Below, piece by piece: positions 10,811 to 23,273 of a stretch of DNA of 64,000 bases; position 1 is the first letter of the stretch; each line of letters begins with the position of its first letter. The notes below the pieces were generated by a model. The model ran no database searches and was not told the origin of the DNA. It saw nothing but the letters and a program-made list of their open reading frames with translations. Source of the DNA: Rutidosis leptorrhynchoides (lineage: Eukaryota > Streptophyta > Magnoliopsida > Asterales > Asteraceae); contig NC_092343.1 of the NCBI RefSeq assembly GCF_046630445.1, forward strand, positions 139,989,501 through 140,053,500. The letters run 5' to 3'. The translations under genes were made by a program, and so were the position numbers.

Positions 10811-11157
10811 CTTTAAAAGTCACGTATGTTTTAGATGAGAGATTAGTTTTTGATTATTAATATTTGGTGAATAAACTAAGCCGTGTGCTTTCGTTTTCTA
10901 TTTATTCGTATTTCTGTTTGGCCACGTCTTTGCATTAAAACCTCTCTTGTTACATACATAAAAAAAATTCTCTTAGTCAAAATCTTAAAAATTGTAAAGA
11001 TTGTTTGTACACATTTTTCATTACATCCCTAATTTATATGAATGTAACACACCTGAAACAGACACGGAAGGAAATGGGTTTAGGTTGGATAAATTTTGAC
11101 CTACCGACCCAACCCAACCCAAATTGTCACCCCTTTTTTATACGTGATGTAAAATAC
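10811..11157. other. Non-coding stretch with a possible hAT-type end
   Basis: No gene seen. Near 11093-11140 the minus strand reads GGGGTGACAATTTGGGTTGG followed by further GGGTT/GGGTC units, the look of the subterminal end of many plant non-autonomous hAT elements. It lies exactly where homology of the neighbouring phosphatase exon stops. The partner end was not found. Confidence 0.3.
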
Positions 11158-11340
11158 GTGGTTTCCAATTGCTGTCATATAAGTGGCCTTAGAAGCAATG
11201 GGACTTAAGAGATGCAAAAAGTAATCCCATTCAATCAAAAAGCCATTAAAATAGCTTATGCCACCCATATGAAATATTATATCTATGCTTCCATTCGATA
11301 CTTCTTTTGCAATCGATTCCATGACATAGAGAGATCGAAG
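11158..11340 (-). pseudogene. Purple acid phosphatase (PAP27-like) exon relic
   Basis: The minus-strand frame from a splice-acceptor-like TTGTAG (just above 11340) encodes about 61 residues including VMESIAKEVSNGSIDIIFH, then ISYFNGFLIEWDYFLHLLSP and YMTAIGNH. These match the metallophosphoesterase core of plant purple acid phosphatases, normally GDISYATGF...WDYFLH...TAIGNHE. The conserved GD of GDISYA reads GG here, so a metal ligand is lost, and YA reads YF. Sequence beyond GNH does not continue the family and runs into the hAT-like repeat. I see no other phosphatase exons, so this is a relic rather than a working gene. Confidence 0.7.
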
Positions 11341-12798
11341 CTACAATATATGAAAATAACAACCATTAGAAAAATTATTATCAAATTATGATGGCTTCGA
11401 AAATTGTAGCTACAATATATACATGATCATTGCAACACTAATTTGTAACACTTGTTGTAATGAAACATAATCAAAAACACTATTTTTAGTCAACATAAAT
11501 AACAATGAAGAAGCATAAACTCGTAGGATAGTCAAACCAATAAGATCAGTGATAAATGGCCAATAAACCATGATTTGTATTTAGAAGATACATACACAAC
11601 AATGGAGAAGCATATAGTTGTAGGATAGTCAAACCTATAAGATCAAGTGATAAATAGTCAAATTCTAAGTCATTGAATTTGAGTTCCCAAAATACTTCTA
11701 TTTACATTTGTATATGAGCATTTGGAATACCATTTTCTTAAGACACCTACATCTGCTGAGCTCTAAATATAAGAAAGAGAATACTCACTGGTTTGTTGAT
11801 TTCTTCCATTATCCACGTACACATGACTGATATCACCTGCAATGTATATCAGTACACAAATATAAGTGAAGGGTTCATTTTAGAGTAACATATTAAGAAA
11901 TAAATTAAACCTTAAAAACAACAAAATAGTTATTCTTATACAATCTAGATGAAAGTTAAATATCCGATTCTAAAAACCTTAAACTGAAACAAATAACCCT
12001 CCAAATCCAGTTCCATAACCAAAACTCGCTATCACTCTAGCACGTGCACACATTTAAAAGTATTTAAATAAAATGAATATATCAATGTTTGAATTTTATA
12101 TACATGCCCTTCTTCTGAAGTAAGTCATACTTTGTACAAAATGGTCGTGTGGGTTACTATTCTTCATATGTCGCCTATATAAATTCCAATATCATTTTAT
12201 CAATACCCTGCATCATCATCGTTAATTAGTCTTAACAGACTCTAAAAACTTGCATGTTTGACCCAAACGCAATTTTATCAATACCCTGCATAATCATCGT
12301 TCTGAATATGATCAATTGAAACCATAACAACACGCCATTTTCCCTTACTATTAGTCACTCAACTTTATTGCATATTCTTGGAATCAAATTCTACATTGAT
12401 TTATCTTAATTCTACCCAATTAAACAAATATTCAAACTAATTAATGAAGTGCATTCGTAGAATTATACCCAATTAAACAAATATTCAAACTAACTTCACA
12501 ATTAACCAAATGAAGCAAGAGACTTAAAAACATGCCTGACAAACTCAGATATCATATTTACAGAGGTAACACTTGTTTATATACTAATTACTAAACCCTA
12601 ACTTACAAAAAAAAAAAAAATACCCGAACCACTCCCGAAGTCGAAACAATGTGAAATCAACAAAACTAACCTTGAAATAGATAATGAAGTCAATTATTTG
12701 CAAATTTTGGGATCCTGTTAAACAAAAATTCAAGGTAATAGAAAAGAAAATCATTCAAACAGAAAAAAGAAAAGTTAGAAGTCCGAATTTGTATATAC
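11341..12798 (-). other. Non-coding region with splice-like mini exons and direct repeats
   Basis: On the minus strand, 12671-12714 is bounded by TTTAACAG and GGTTAGT-type sites, and 11789-11836 by TTGCAG and CCAGTGAGT. Together with an upstream ATG exon ending at 12799 and the phosphatase relic exon they could form a transcript, but the frame ATG-MKQKDVVDITDFDFTQ closes soon after the first junction. Short direct repeats occur: TTTTATCAATACCCTGCAT near 12195 and 12275, and CCCAATTAAACAAATATTCA near 12415 and 12469. No other gene is seen. Confidence 0.3.
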
Positions 12799-13444
12799 CT
12801 GTGTGAAATCAAAATCCGTAATATCAACTACATCTTTCTGTTTCATCAGACTGATCGTGGAAAAACGAATCAATATCAATCGAAAGAGATGAGTACGGCG
12901 GAGTCGGATGCAATTTACCGGCAACGTTTGAGTTTTGTCACAGATCGACTGTGTCGTGAAAGTATAAAAAGGATACAGATCGATTGAGTCGGATGCGAAC
13001 TCTGCCTGAATATGATCAATTGTTACATATCGATCGTTACAGACGAATTGATATTTGATTGCGCTGTCGTGAAACCCTAATGGATCGTTACAGTCTCTTG
13101 TTCTGAATCTGAAAGGATGTAGCGAGTAATCGTTTGCAGAATATATTCATTGATGAAGGTTAACGAAAGAATGGAATCATGATAATGATATACAGAGAGT
13201 ATATGATCGAAAGGATGCTGCGATCAGCAAAGTGTGATTGAACCCCTAATTTTGCGAAAGGGATGCGTGCGTTTTTCATTGAAGAAGGGTATTCTGATAA
13301 TTTAAAAGTGGAAAGTGACTTATCACGTGATATGGTAGATGAGGTGGGATGGAGGGTCATGATTAAATAAATGATCACTTTGAATGGATGGTTAGAATTA
13401 AATTTTTTTTAGAAATATCACTTAATTGTGTATTTCTTATTATT

Positions 13445-13482
13445 GTAAGAGAGAAGAGAGAAGAGAGAAGAAGAGAGATGGT
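13445..13482. repeat. GA-rich microsatellite
   Basis: A run of AGAGAAGAGAG units. Nothing gene-like is seen in the surrounding 12800-14140 apart from the possible exon ending at 12799. Confidence 0.8.
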
Positions 13483-14145
13483 TCATGTGTTTTTTCTTTG
13501 ACGTGGATGGTCCTTGTAGTTTTCACACGGTCTTTAAAAAATCTCATTACGTTTAGCATGTGACATGCACATGAGTTATATTTATGTCAATTTTTCATTT
13601 CTTCTCTAAGATCATTCATCTGATTTGTACATCATGCAGCACTACTTGTACCTTCCACATACAACGTATCTCTACTTCTACCTTCAATTTTCTGAAGCCT
13701 CGCTCACCATATTCACAAGAGTTACCTGCCATGTTCATAGAATAGTTCACGAGAGAGCTAAAATTAGTACATTAGAAGAATTCGGATGCAAAAGCCTAGC
13801 TACTCGAAATCAAATTCTAAGAAGTTTAGTCATTTTGATAGAACCGATAACGGCGGTGGCCTGCGATGGCAGCGATGACCGACGATGGCAACATCGTGAA
13901 TAGTATTTAGAACTTGCTATCCGTTAACAACTCGAAGAAGCCACGGCTGCATCTCTCGCATGAACCTAACAACAACAACCACAACAACATTTAATTTCAT
14001 TTACCCATTTACCCTTATTGATTACTCTCGTCATTTATTTTTCTAATAAAATTTAGTCAAACTTATCTCAAATATAAGCACAAAACGGAAAATGTCATAA
14101 AATTCAACAAAAAATTGTAGGGAGAGTATTTTTTAGACGAATGTA

Positions 14146-14147
<2 letters not shown>

Positions 14148-14198
<51 letters not shown>
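14148..14198. repeat. (TA)n microsatellite
   Basis: About 25 consecutive TA dinucleotides. Intergenic AT-rich DNA on both sides. Confidence 0.95.
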
Positions 14199-14201
<3 letters not shown>

Positions 14202-14429
14202 TCCATAATATGGTGATATTGTACCAACAATGTGTTTCAAGAGTAGACTACCTACTTACTCTCAAATGGTGAAAATTCTTATATATATGCCCCGAATTTA
14301 AGAGAAATAATATGTACCTATTGTGATCATGAAGGTTGATCCGTGATAACTCTCGACTACCCGTAAAAGGGATCGTCTTTATGAGATTTGTCGGTTCACA
14401 AGCGGGTTAGATATTAAGATGAATAAAAA

Positions 14430-14655
14430 TGAGTCAACTATTCTCATATAGAAATTGTCAATGATCCAAATCAACTAATCTCATATGGAACTGTCAATGG
14501 TCCAAGTCATCAAACATCAATGATCCAAGTCAACTACTCATTTGGAAATTGTCATTGATCCAAGTCAACTACTCATATGGAAATTGTCAATGATCCAAGT
14601 CAACTGTTTCTCATATGATGATTGTCGATGATTCAAGTCAACTACTCCACGTCTT
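14430..14655 (+). repeat. Degenerate tandem repeat, period about 36 bp
   Basis: Six or so units with the core GTCAACTACTCATATGGAAA followed by TTGTCAATGATCCAA. Units vary in length (about 23-40 bp) and sequence, so the array is old. No coding function is evident. From 14656 to 15270 I see no supported gene. Confidence 0.8.
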
Positions 14656-15274
14656 CTCCTATGAAAATCATTAGGAAAGTTACAAAAATATAATGCCAGA
14701 TGTAGAGTGTAATGGGTCTCTCCGGTCTTATCCGTGTTCAAAAGTTATTATAAAAGAAAAAATCCATTATAAAAAGAGTATACAAAGTATAGCCCATAAA
14801 GTTCCGTTTAATAGATTCTTCGTCTTTCTTCGGAGTCACCGAACTAAAATGGGGAAAAAAATGAAAAACATTTATGTGTATATTGCTACACAACTTGTGA
14901 TGTGTTTTTGCAAACCATAAAGACATATTTATGGTGGAAACTATAATTTCGAGTTTGCTTCCACCCGTATGTAGGACAACTTACAATTTTTTTTAGATTT
15001 TACACTCTCATTCACCTTTAATTCGTTTTGGACTCATCTTAGTTCGTTTAAAGTCATCATCAAGGACTACAAAATGCATTAAATATTTGGTAATATATAT
15101 CACTTGATCATACATTAGTTAGTGTCTAAAGTTAAGTTAGGTAAAAACTGTTAAAAGGCTTTTGAATTGTCCTCAGTTATTAGTTGCCCTTTGACATAGC
15201 CATTTTACAAGTATATATATCTTTGTTTGTATTGTTATTACCTCATGAAATATATATGAAATCGTCACTCCAAT

Positions 15275-16399
15275 ATGGTATCAGATTAATGACCTGCTAC
15301 ATCTCCCAACCTCAACTCCCTCGACAACCCTTGAGGTTGCATATCCTTGAGAGTCTATTGTTAGCTCTTGTTTTGATATTATTCATTCGGATTTGTGGAC
15401 TTCCCTTCTTCTTAGTTTTAGTGAAATTAAATATTATGTCATTTTATTTAGATCATTACTAGAATTATTATGGGTTTATCCTTTGCATAATAAATCTGAT
15501 GTTTTTTCCCAAATTTGTAAATTTTCGTTCATTTGTCAAATCACAATTTAATCATGAAATTAAAGCCTTTCAATATGACCATGGGGGAAATGACAACATG
15601 GAAATTCACCAATTATTTCAATCAAACGGCATTCAAATACACTTTTCTTGTGCTTAATTTTAAAAAAATGGAAAATCCGAACGTATGATTCGAACTATCA
15701 ACAACCTCATCCGCACACTACTATTTCAGGCACACCTCCATCCTTAATTCTGGGTAGAGATTCTTCACATGGTCGCATATCTTCTAAATATCCTTTCTTC
15801 CGCTGCTATTGACTTTGACATACCACGCTCTCACCTATATAACTCAACCAAACTACACCTTCTTCGGGTATTCGGGTGTTTATGTTACCCTCACCTTAAC
15901 ACCACAAACAAACTCGCTCCTCGTTCCACCCCCTCCATCTTCCTCGATACTCTTCTAACCATTGTAGTTACTGATGTCTAAACCTCGCTACCCATAAAAT
16001 CATCATCTCTCGCCACATCACATCGATGAAAACTCGTTCCCTTATGGCTCCATGACTCCTCACAAACCACCATCTTACTCATTTCTTGATATCTCTATCT
16101 CTTCCCCACTACCCAAACCAAATCTTATGACTCACCACCAACAGATCATCCTCTACCACGACCCAATCCTCTTCCTCAACCTATAAATCAAGCCACCACC
16201 CAACACCAATCCCCTCCACCTGCTGCCCAATCTATACCACAACCAGCGACCCAAATCATATCAAATATGCAGGCCACATCCTATTTTCCATCAACTCAGC
16301 CTTCGGTTGAACTCACAAGCAACCAATCTACGACCCAACGTCCACTTATACTTTCACTCACCCTGTGGTCACGCATTCTCATATTGGTACAACCAAACC
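15275..16399 (+). mobile_element. Ty1/copia fossil, left part (integrase region)
   Basis: Translated fragments match copia integrase and the segment after it: FDIIHSDLWTS near 15370, YYVIFLDHYS near 15435, NLIRTLLFQAH near 15700, HMVAYLLNILSS near 15767 and HLRVFGCLCYPHLNTTNKLA near 15865, then a Pro/Thr/Ser-rich linker. A primer-site-like TGGTATCAG lies near 15276. The element is old and broken in many places. It is interrupted at 16400 by E2 and resumes at 38990 in the same orientation. Confidence 0.85.
16395..16399 (+). repeat. E2 target-site duplication (left copy), AAACC
   Basis: AAACC precedes the E2 LTR start TGTAACAACCC here and follows the E2 end GGGTCTTACA at 38990-38994. The copia sequence reads on across it. 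Confidence 0.9.
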
Positions 16400-18470
16400 T
16401 GTAACAACCCAACCCAATATACAATCGATCACGCGGAAAATATTAAATAAAAAAAAATTTATACAGCAATCTGCGCGGCGCGCAAAAGGGGCCTGGCAGC
16501 CCGCTGTCCAAAAATACCAAATTTGCGAAAAAGATCGCCCACTTCCCGACGTATTTAGACGAAACGCTTTTCACAACATATTAATATATGTAAAACTAAC
16601 ACGTTCCATTCATAAAATAAGTTTTACGAACCCGGGCCCACATATGCCCAATTTACGAGTTTCGTACAAAATTATAAGTTTCAACCAAATTAGTTTAAAT
16701 TTCAAACGACACTAGAGCATGATGTTTGGGGGTTAAACTACCCAATCTTGGTCAAACTTCAAAAGCTAACGTCACCAAAAAGCTTCTACTATCATAACAA
16801 CACGGGACTAATCCAAACGAACGCCCTTACCCTTATCCACGCCGGAGCCTATAAAAAGGTAAACAACGAGAGGGTAAGCAAAGCTTAGTAAATGCAATAA
16901 TTATACATATACATATATAACCTACTTACTTGCAATCACTTACACAATACCGTACACAAGCTAGCAATTTGACAACTATGCACACATTATGCATAAACCA
17001 AATCCGCAATTCACAATGAGCTAGCGACATTAAAGCATATAGTTCACAATTAAATGTGCTAATACATAATTCACACAACCATGGTTAACCAATCAAACAA
17101 GGGAACGGTACTTAAAAGACCGTCGGAGTTCATAACGTCCATTAGTGTTACTTAAACACCGCGTAATCACTAATCTCCCGGGTGATGTCTTGAACAACGC
17201 GACTAACTCACCCCCATGACAATGTGGCGTCTTGAACACCGCGACGATTCTACATGTCAATCAAACAATGAGTGGTGCCTTGAACACCGCGACATCCACT
17301 CCCATGACAATGTGGTGTCTTAAACACCGCGACAATACCACATGTCAATCAACCAATGAGTAGTGTCTTGAACACCGCGACAATACTACTCATTACTTAG
17401 AATGTGGTGTCTTAAACACCGCGACAATACCACATTCATACAACACAAATAAATACATTATATACGTACACGCATAATTATTCCACTCACCTTACGCCTT
17501 CGGTGAATCAATAAACCAAGCTCGCAACTTCAAGGTAACGTACCTATTACATTATGCACATATATTAATCATTCAAGTTGGTCAACCAACTCACTCACCA
17601 TCCTTAGATCATCTTGACCCATGGTGCAATTTCGACCAATTTGCACACTTAACCCTAAAATTGTGTCAACTTTCGCCAAAACCCTAACGCTAGCCAAGAT
17701 AGGTCTTAAAACACTTTTCAACACAAAGTTTATGCATCTTTCACACACATTAACCAACTTAGGTCCATTATTATCCATTTGACCATTTTAAAGTCAACAC
17801 ACCCATTTCGGGTCATCCACTAACCCACATAACACCCATTTACTTATATCTAGGTGTGCTAGCAATTTACTAACCAATTAAAGCTCATAAACAACAATTT
17901 ATACTTTGAAACCCTAGGTTAGTTGCTATTGAGTCATCATGACTCAATCTTACCCAAGAACACCCAAAATCACCACAAATGGGTTTTATGTTCATCACCT
18001 ACCCCAAATCCTAACCCTTAAAACAATTAAAATAAAGAAGTCAAGGTTAGAACATACCACTACAACCAAAACGTAGCTAGTGGATAGATGAACAATTTTA
18101 AAACACGCACTTTGACCCGAAATCAACTTCTTCTTCCTTGATTCAAGCTTTCTCTCTCCCAAAATGGGTTTCTCTCTCTAGACTTGAAGTGGATGTGAAA
18201 GGGTTGTTGAAAGTGAAGTAATGAGGCTCAACAAACTGATCTTGTAGCCTTTAATTCGGCCTTAAGTGATTTTACCAAAAAGCCCCTCAAAATATCTAAT
18301 TTAAAGAAGAAGAAAGCTGTCACTGCAGGGGTGCGCGACGCGCCACCACCCTGCGCGGCGCGCAAACGTGCCTGGGCAGATTCTGACTTCTTTTAAAAGT
18401 GTGCAACGAAAACCCACACTTCCAATACCCTATTTACACGTATGTACATTAAAAATATTTGGGTCTTACA
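16400..18470 (-). repeat. E2 LTR, left copy (3' LTR), 2.07 kb
   Basis: Starts TGTAACAACCCAACCC and ends AATATTTGGGTCTTACA on the plus strand. It contains a GC-rich palindrome at 16472-16483 (TGCGCGGCGCGC), a paired GC module at 18331-18363, and the hairpin array at 17107-17440. The rest is AT-rich and non-coding. Confidence 0.95.
17107..17440. repeat. Covarying hairpin array in the left E2 LTR
   Basis: Seven units share the core GTCTTRAACACCGCGAC, but each is flanked by a different pair of complementary arms: ATTAGTG/CACTAAT, GGGTGA/TCACCC, ATGTGG/CTACAT, GAGTGG/CCACTC, ATGTGGT/ACCACAT, AATGAGTAGT/ACTACTCATT and GAATGTGGT/ACCACATTC. A weaker eighth, ACGGT/ACCGT, lies at 17105-17125. In element sense the loop reads GTC-GCGGTGTTYAA-GAC. 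The array recurs in the other LTR. Stems that differ between units yet stay paired imply structure is what is maintained. Confidence 0.85.
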
Positions 18471-18486
18471 ACTCTCCCCCACTTGA
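18471..18486 (-). promoter_or_regulatory. Polypurine tract of E2
   Basis: The minus strand reads AAGTGGGGGAGAGT directly before the LTR start TGTAAGACCC, the classical position of the plus-strand DNA primer. Confidence 0.9.
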
Positions 18487-21400
18487 ATCAGGGCGCGTCC
18501 TCGCGATCCAAGCCGCATGACAAGCGGGAAGATAAACCAACACGAATTCTTCGAGTTCCCATGTAAACTCCGAACCTTTACTACGACGCCATTGGACCTT
18601 AAAGGTCCTCACCTCTTTGTTACGCAACATTTTCACCTTCTTATCAAGTATAGCAATCGGTTCTTCAACATATTCTAACTTGTTGTTTAGCTCAATTTCG
18701 TCTAATGGCATCCATGAAGAATCATCCGCAAGACACTTACGGAGATGGGAAACATGAAATGTATTATGGATCCCCGCAAGCTCTTCGGGTAATTCCAAAC
18801 GATACGCTACTTCGCCAACGCGAGCTAAAATTTTAAATGGCCCAATAAACCGAGGAGCTAACTTTCCCCGCTTTCGAAAACGAATGACACCCTTCCATGG
18901 TGAAACTTTAAGCATTACTTTGTCGCCTTCTTGGAACTCAATCAATCGTCTACGTTTATCGGCATACGACTTTTGTCTATCTTGGGCCGCTTTCAAATGA
19001 GTCTGAATCATCTCAATCTTACTATTCGTCTCTAAAACCAAATCGGTACTCCCGATTTCTCTTTGGCCCACTTCACCCCAACAAATTGGAGTTCGACACC
19101 TTCGCCCATAAAGCATCTCGTAAGGTGGCATCCCGATACTAGTATGATAACTATTATTGTACGAGAATTCCACCAAAGGCAAATGCTCATCCCAACTAAC
19201 CCCGAAATCAATAATACACGCCCGTAACATATCATCCAATGTTTGATTCGTACGCTCGGTTTGATCGTCCGTTTGAGGATGGTACGCCGTGCTCAATTTC
19301 AATTGTGTACCCATATCTTCATGAAACTTTTCCCAAAACCGAGATGTGAAACGGGTATCTCGATCCGAAATAATAGATATAGGAACTCCATGCCTCGATA
19401 TCACTTCCTTGATAAACAACTTAGCCAAGGTCTCCGACGATGTCGCTTCCCGAATAGGAAGAAACAAGGTACTTTTCGTCAATCGGTCAACTATCACCCA
19501 AATCGTATCAAATTGGGTTCTCGCCGTCTTAGGTAACTTTGTGATGAAATCCATGGTAATGTGCTCACATTTCCATTTCGGGATTTCTAACGACTGTAAC
19601 TTACCATACGGCTTTTGATGTTCGGCTTTAACTTGCAAACACGTGACGCATTGTTCAACATACTTAACAACATCACGTTTCATACCAGTTAAGATACATT
19701 TTCGTCGCGCCCGGATGCATGGAATACTTTGACTTATGTGCCTCATCAAGTAGCACTCGTCGGAAATCTCCCATTCTAGGCACCCACAATGTTCCTTGAA
19801 AAGATAACAAACCATGCGGACCCAAAGTAATGGACTCCGTTTGCCCCACAATTCGTTCCTCATGCTTGTTATTAACAAAAGCCTCGATTTGAGTTTCACC
19901 AAGTTTTACGAGAAAATTGTTAGTAATGATCAAACGTAACGATCCTACCCTTATCGCTGGATGTTGACTCTTTCTACTCAACGCATCCGCGATAACGTTC
20001 GCCTTACCCGGATGATAAAGTATCTCACAATCATAGTCCTTTACCACGTCCATCCATCTACGTTGACGATAATTCAAATCTCGCTGAGTAAAAAGATGTT
20101 TCAGATTCTTGTGATCCGAATAAATCGTAGATTTGACACCATACAAGTAGTGGCGCCAAATTTTCAACGCATGCACAACTGCCGCCAACTCAAGATCATG
20201 AGTCGGATATCTCGTTTCATGTTCCTTCAATTGTCGAGAGGCATAAGTGTTGACTTTACCCCTTTGCATTAGAACACACCCGAGCCCATTTAAAGAAGTA
20301 TCACAATAAACCGTCATGTCTTCTACACCTTCCGGCAACACTAACACCGGAGCTTGACACAACTTCTCTTTTAGCAATTGAAAAGCAATTTCTTGCTCAT
20401 TTTTCCAATTAAATCTAGCATTCTTTCTCGTCAACTTCGTTAATGGAGAAGCAATCTTAGAAAAGTCATGGATAAACCGACGATAATAATCAGCCAATCC
20501 GAGAAAACTTCGGATTTCCGTAGGCGTAGTCGGTCATCCCCAACTCTTCACCGTCTCTATCTTCCCCGGATGTACTTGAATACCATCCCTGTTCACAATA
20601 TGACCTAGGAATTGAACTTCCCTTAGCCAAAATTCACATTTGGAGAACTTAGCATACAACTTATCCTTCCGCAACGTCTTCAACACACCACGCAAATGAT
20701 GTTCATGTTCCTTCATACTCTTCGAATAGACGAGTATGTCGTCAATGAACACTATCACCGACTTGTCCAACATAGGTTGGCACACTCGGTTCATAAGATC
20801 CATGAATGCCGCCGGTGCATTCGTAAGACCAAAAGGCATAACTACGAATTCAAAATGTCCGTAACGCGTTCGAAAAGACGTTTTCTCGATATCTTCCTCA
20901 TGGACCCGCATTTGGTGATAGCCGGACCGTAGGTCGATTTTAGAGAAATACGTTGCATATTGGAGTTGATCAAACAAATCGTCAATCCGGGGCAATGGAT
21001 AACGATTCTTGATCGTCACTTTATTCAACTCCCGATAATCGATGCACATCCACATACTACCATCCTTCTTCTTTACGAATAAGACCGGAGCGCCCCATGG
21101 TGAAGCACTCGGTCGAATAAAACCCTTCTCAAGCAACTCTTGGGTTTGATTTAACAACTCTTGTATTTCCGTTGGTGCTAAACGATAAGGAGTTTTAGCA
21201 ATGGGAGTAGCCCCCGGAACCAACTCAATGCGAAATTTAACTTGTCTTTCCACCGGAACACCCGGTAACTCATCCGAAAAAACGTCTTCAAATTCATTAA
21301 CTACCGGAATTTCACGAATGGATGGTGGTTCATTACGAGTATCAACAACATGGGCAAGAAAAGCCATGCCACCACTAACAAGGAAACGACGTGCCCGTGC

Positions 21401-22891
21401 AAAAGCGCATATCGGCACAAGTCTTCTTCGCTTATCACCATGAATAATTAACTCTCCCCCACTTGGGGTTTTCACTCGAATAAACTTATCATGGCATGCA
21501 ATATAGGCTCTATAACGATCGAGCCAATCCATACCAACGACAATTTCAAAATCACCCAAAGTCATCGGAATGAGATCGATTTTAAAACTTTCGGCACCAA
21601 AATTAACATTACAATTCTTACACACATCAACCACTAGCGTCATCTTGCCATCTGCTATTTCAACTTCTACAGGATGACTTAACTTAACTAGCGGTTTATT
21701 TAACTTAGGCACAAATCTTGGAGACACAAACGACAAATTAGCACCACTATCAAAAAGTATCCGTGCCGGATTAGAGTTAACCATGAAAGTACCTGAGACA
21801 ACTTCGTTGGATTGCTTGGCTTCTTCATTAGTCATCAAATAATTACGTCCTCTAGCCGTATCCGCCGCTTTCTCCAACTTCTTAACATGATCATTGTTCA
21901 ACTCGGGACATTCCGGCCTCTTGTGCCCTTCTTTACCACAATTATAACAAGTGAGTTTGGTAGTTGTAGAAGATGGGTTGGTGCAATCACGGGCCATATG
22001 CCCCTTTCGTCCACAATTGTAACAAGAATAATGGAATTCTCCGGGAGCACTCTTCTTCACACTACCGACACTCTCGGTTGCACCTTTACCCTTCTTGTTC
22101 GAATGACTAGTAGCTTCGAACTTCCTCTTGCCAAAAGTAAAACTACTCTTTCTCAACACGAGCGCCTCAAAACCTTTGGCCATATTGAACAACTCATTGA
22201 AGCTTTTCACCACGTTCACACTAATCTTCTCTTGATAACTATCATTCAAAATTCGATAGAAATCTTCTTTCAACATTTTATCATTCCCGACATACTCCGG
22301 GCAAAATTGGGTCTTGGACAAAAACACGGATTTGAGAGTGTTCAAATCCATCGACCCTTGTCTCAAGGAACGTAACTCGTCCTTAAGCCTAGTAAGATCG
22401 ACCGAAGTTCGGTACTCATCGAAAAATTCCGCCTTGAATTCATCCCCAGTGAATTCCATGCATTGTTCTTCCCCATAAACTTAGATTTTCGCGTCCCACC
22501 ACAACTTGACATCGCCCCTCAACATACTACACCCGTACCTTGTCTTCTTATTGAGAGGACATTCACAAGTACGGAAGGCCCCCTCCATATCGGAGATCCA
22601 ACGGGCACTCTTTAGAGGGTCTCGTTCACCTTCAAAGGTGGGAGGTTGAGAATCCTTGAAATTCTTATAGAAAAAGTCCCGTCTTCCCACATTATCTTCG
22701 TGAAGAACGACCTTAACTTGCTACTTGACTACATTGACTAATTGCTCGTCAATCGAATCTAGGAACATCTTCTTAATCTCCACGAGGTACTCCGCCTTTT
22801 GACGTTTAAGAATGGCCTCAACCTTGGCCGTAAACTCGGCGTCCTCACTCGTACCTCCGTTATCATTTTCGGGTTCATTTCTCGTCTTCAT
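18480..22891 (-). pseudogene. E2 gag-pol fossil
   Basis: Read on the minus strand: gag from about 22891 (MKTRNEPENDNGG) to about 22030; two CCHC zinc knuckles [14 protein letters not shown] and [14 protein letters not shown] between about 22030 and 21900; protease with [13 protein letters not shown] near 21745; reverse transcriptase about 21150-20600 with [20 protein letters not shown] and FIDDILVYS; RNase H with VYCDTSLNGLGCVL near 20310 and IYSDHKNLKHLF near 20120; integrase with [11 protein letters not shown] near 19555, SIISDRDTRF near 19370 and TDDQTERTNQTLDDML near 19250; and a C-terminal LPEELAGIHNTFHVSHL block near 18770. The order RT, RNase H, integrase is gypsy-type. Overall preservation is good, with about two to four breaks, so it is listed as a fossil. 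Confidence 0.92.
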
Positions 22892-23255
22892 TCTATAAAA
22901 CAAAATAGGTTAAACGACGAAACGAAAGGACTTAACACGAATGTATATACATATACACCACACTACCCCATCTTGCTCAACAATCATCGTACATCACTTG
23001 TTTGACACGATTTGAACCCGTAACAATGGTAGTTAATCATTGTTACGCGAGCACGTCGCATTAACTTGCTAGTACAACGTCTATCTCGCTTGATGATTGC
23101 AAAGCATAACACAAAACAATTAGTACAAGGTTAGTTCACATAAACCTATGCACTAACCAACACCCGATCCGACCCAAAGTCCTACAAGTCTCGCATAACG
23201 CGCACACAAAAAGTCTAAGTCTAGGCGCCTATCTCGAGTCACCTAAATCCCTTAG

Positions 23256-23273
23256 ACCATGCTCTGATACCAC
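23256..23273 (-). promoter_or_regulatory. Primer-binding site of E2 (initiator-Met tRNA)
   Basis: The minus strand reads TGGTATCAGAGCATGGT two bases inside the 5' LTR end, complementary to the 3' end of plant initiator-Met tRNA. Confidence 0.92.

Noticed and set aside
11100-11120. Telomere-like ACCCAACCC repeats
   Set aside because: Too short, and not the plant telomere unit; fits better as a hAT-type subterminal end.
13625-13903. 92-codon plus-strand frame
   Set aside because: No family resemblance, no neighbours in register and an AT-rich setting; likely chance.
17140-17440. CRISPR-like look (short constant repeats separated by variable stretches) in the E2 LTRs
   Set aside because: The variable parts are complementary arms around each repeat, not independent spacers, and the array lies in a plant LTR.
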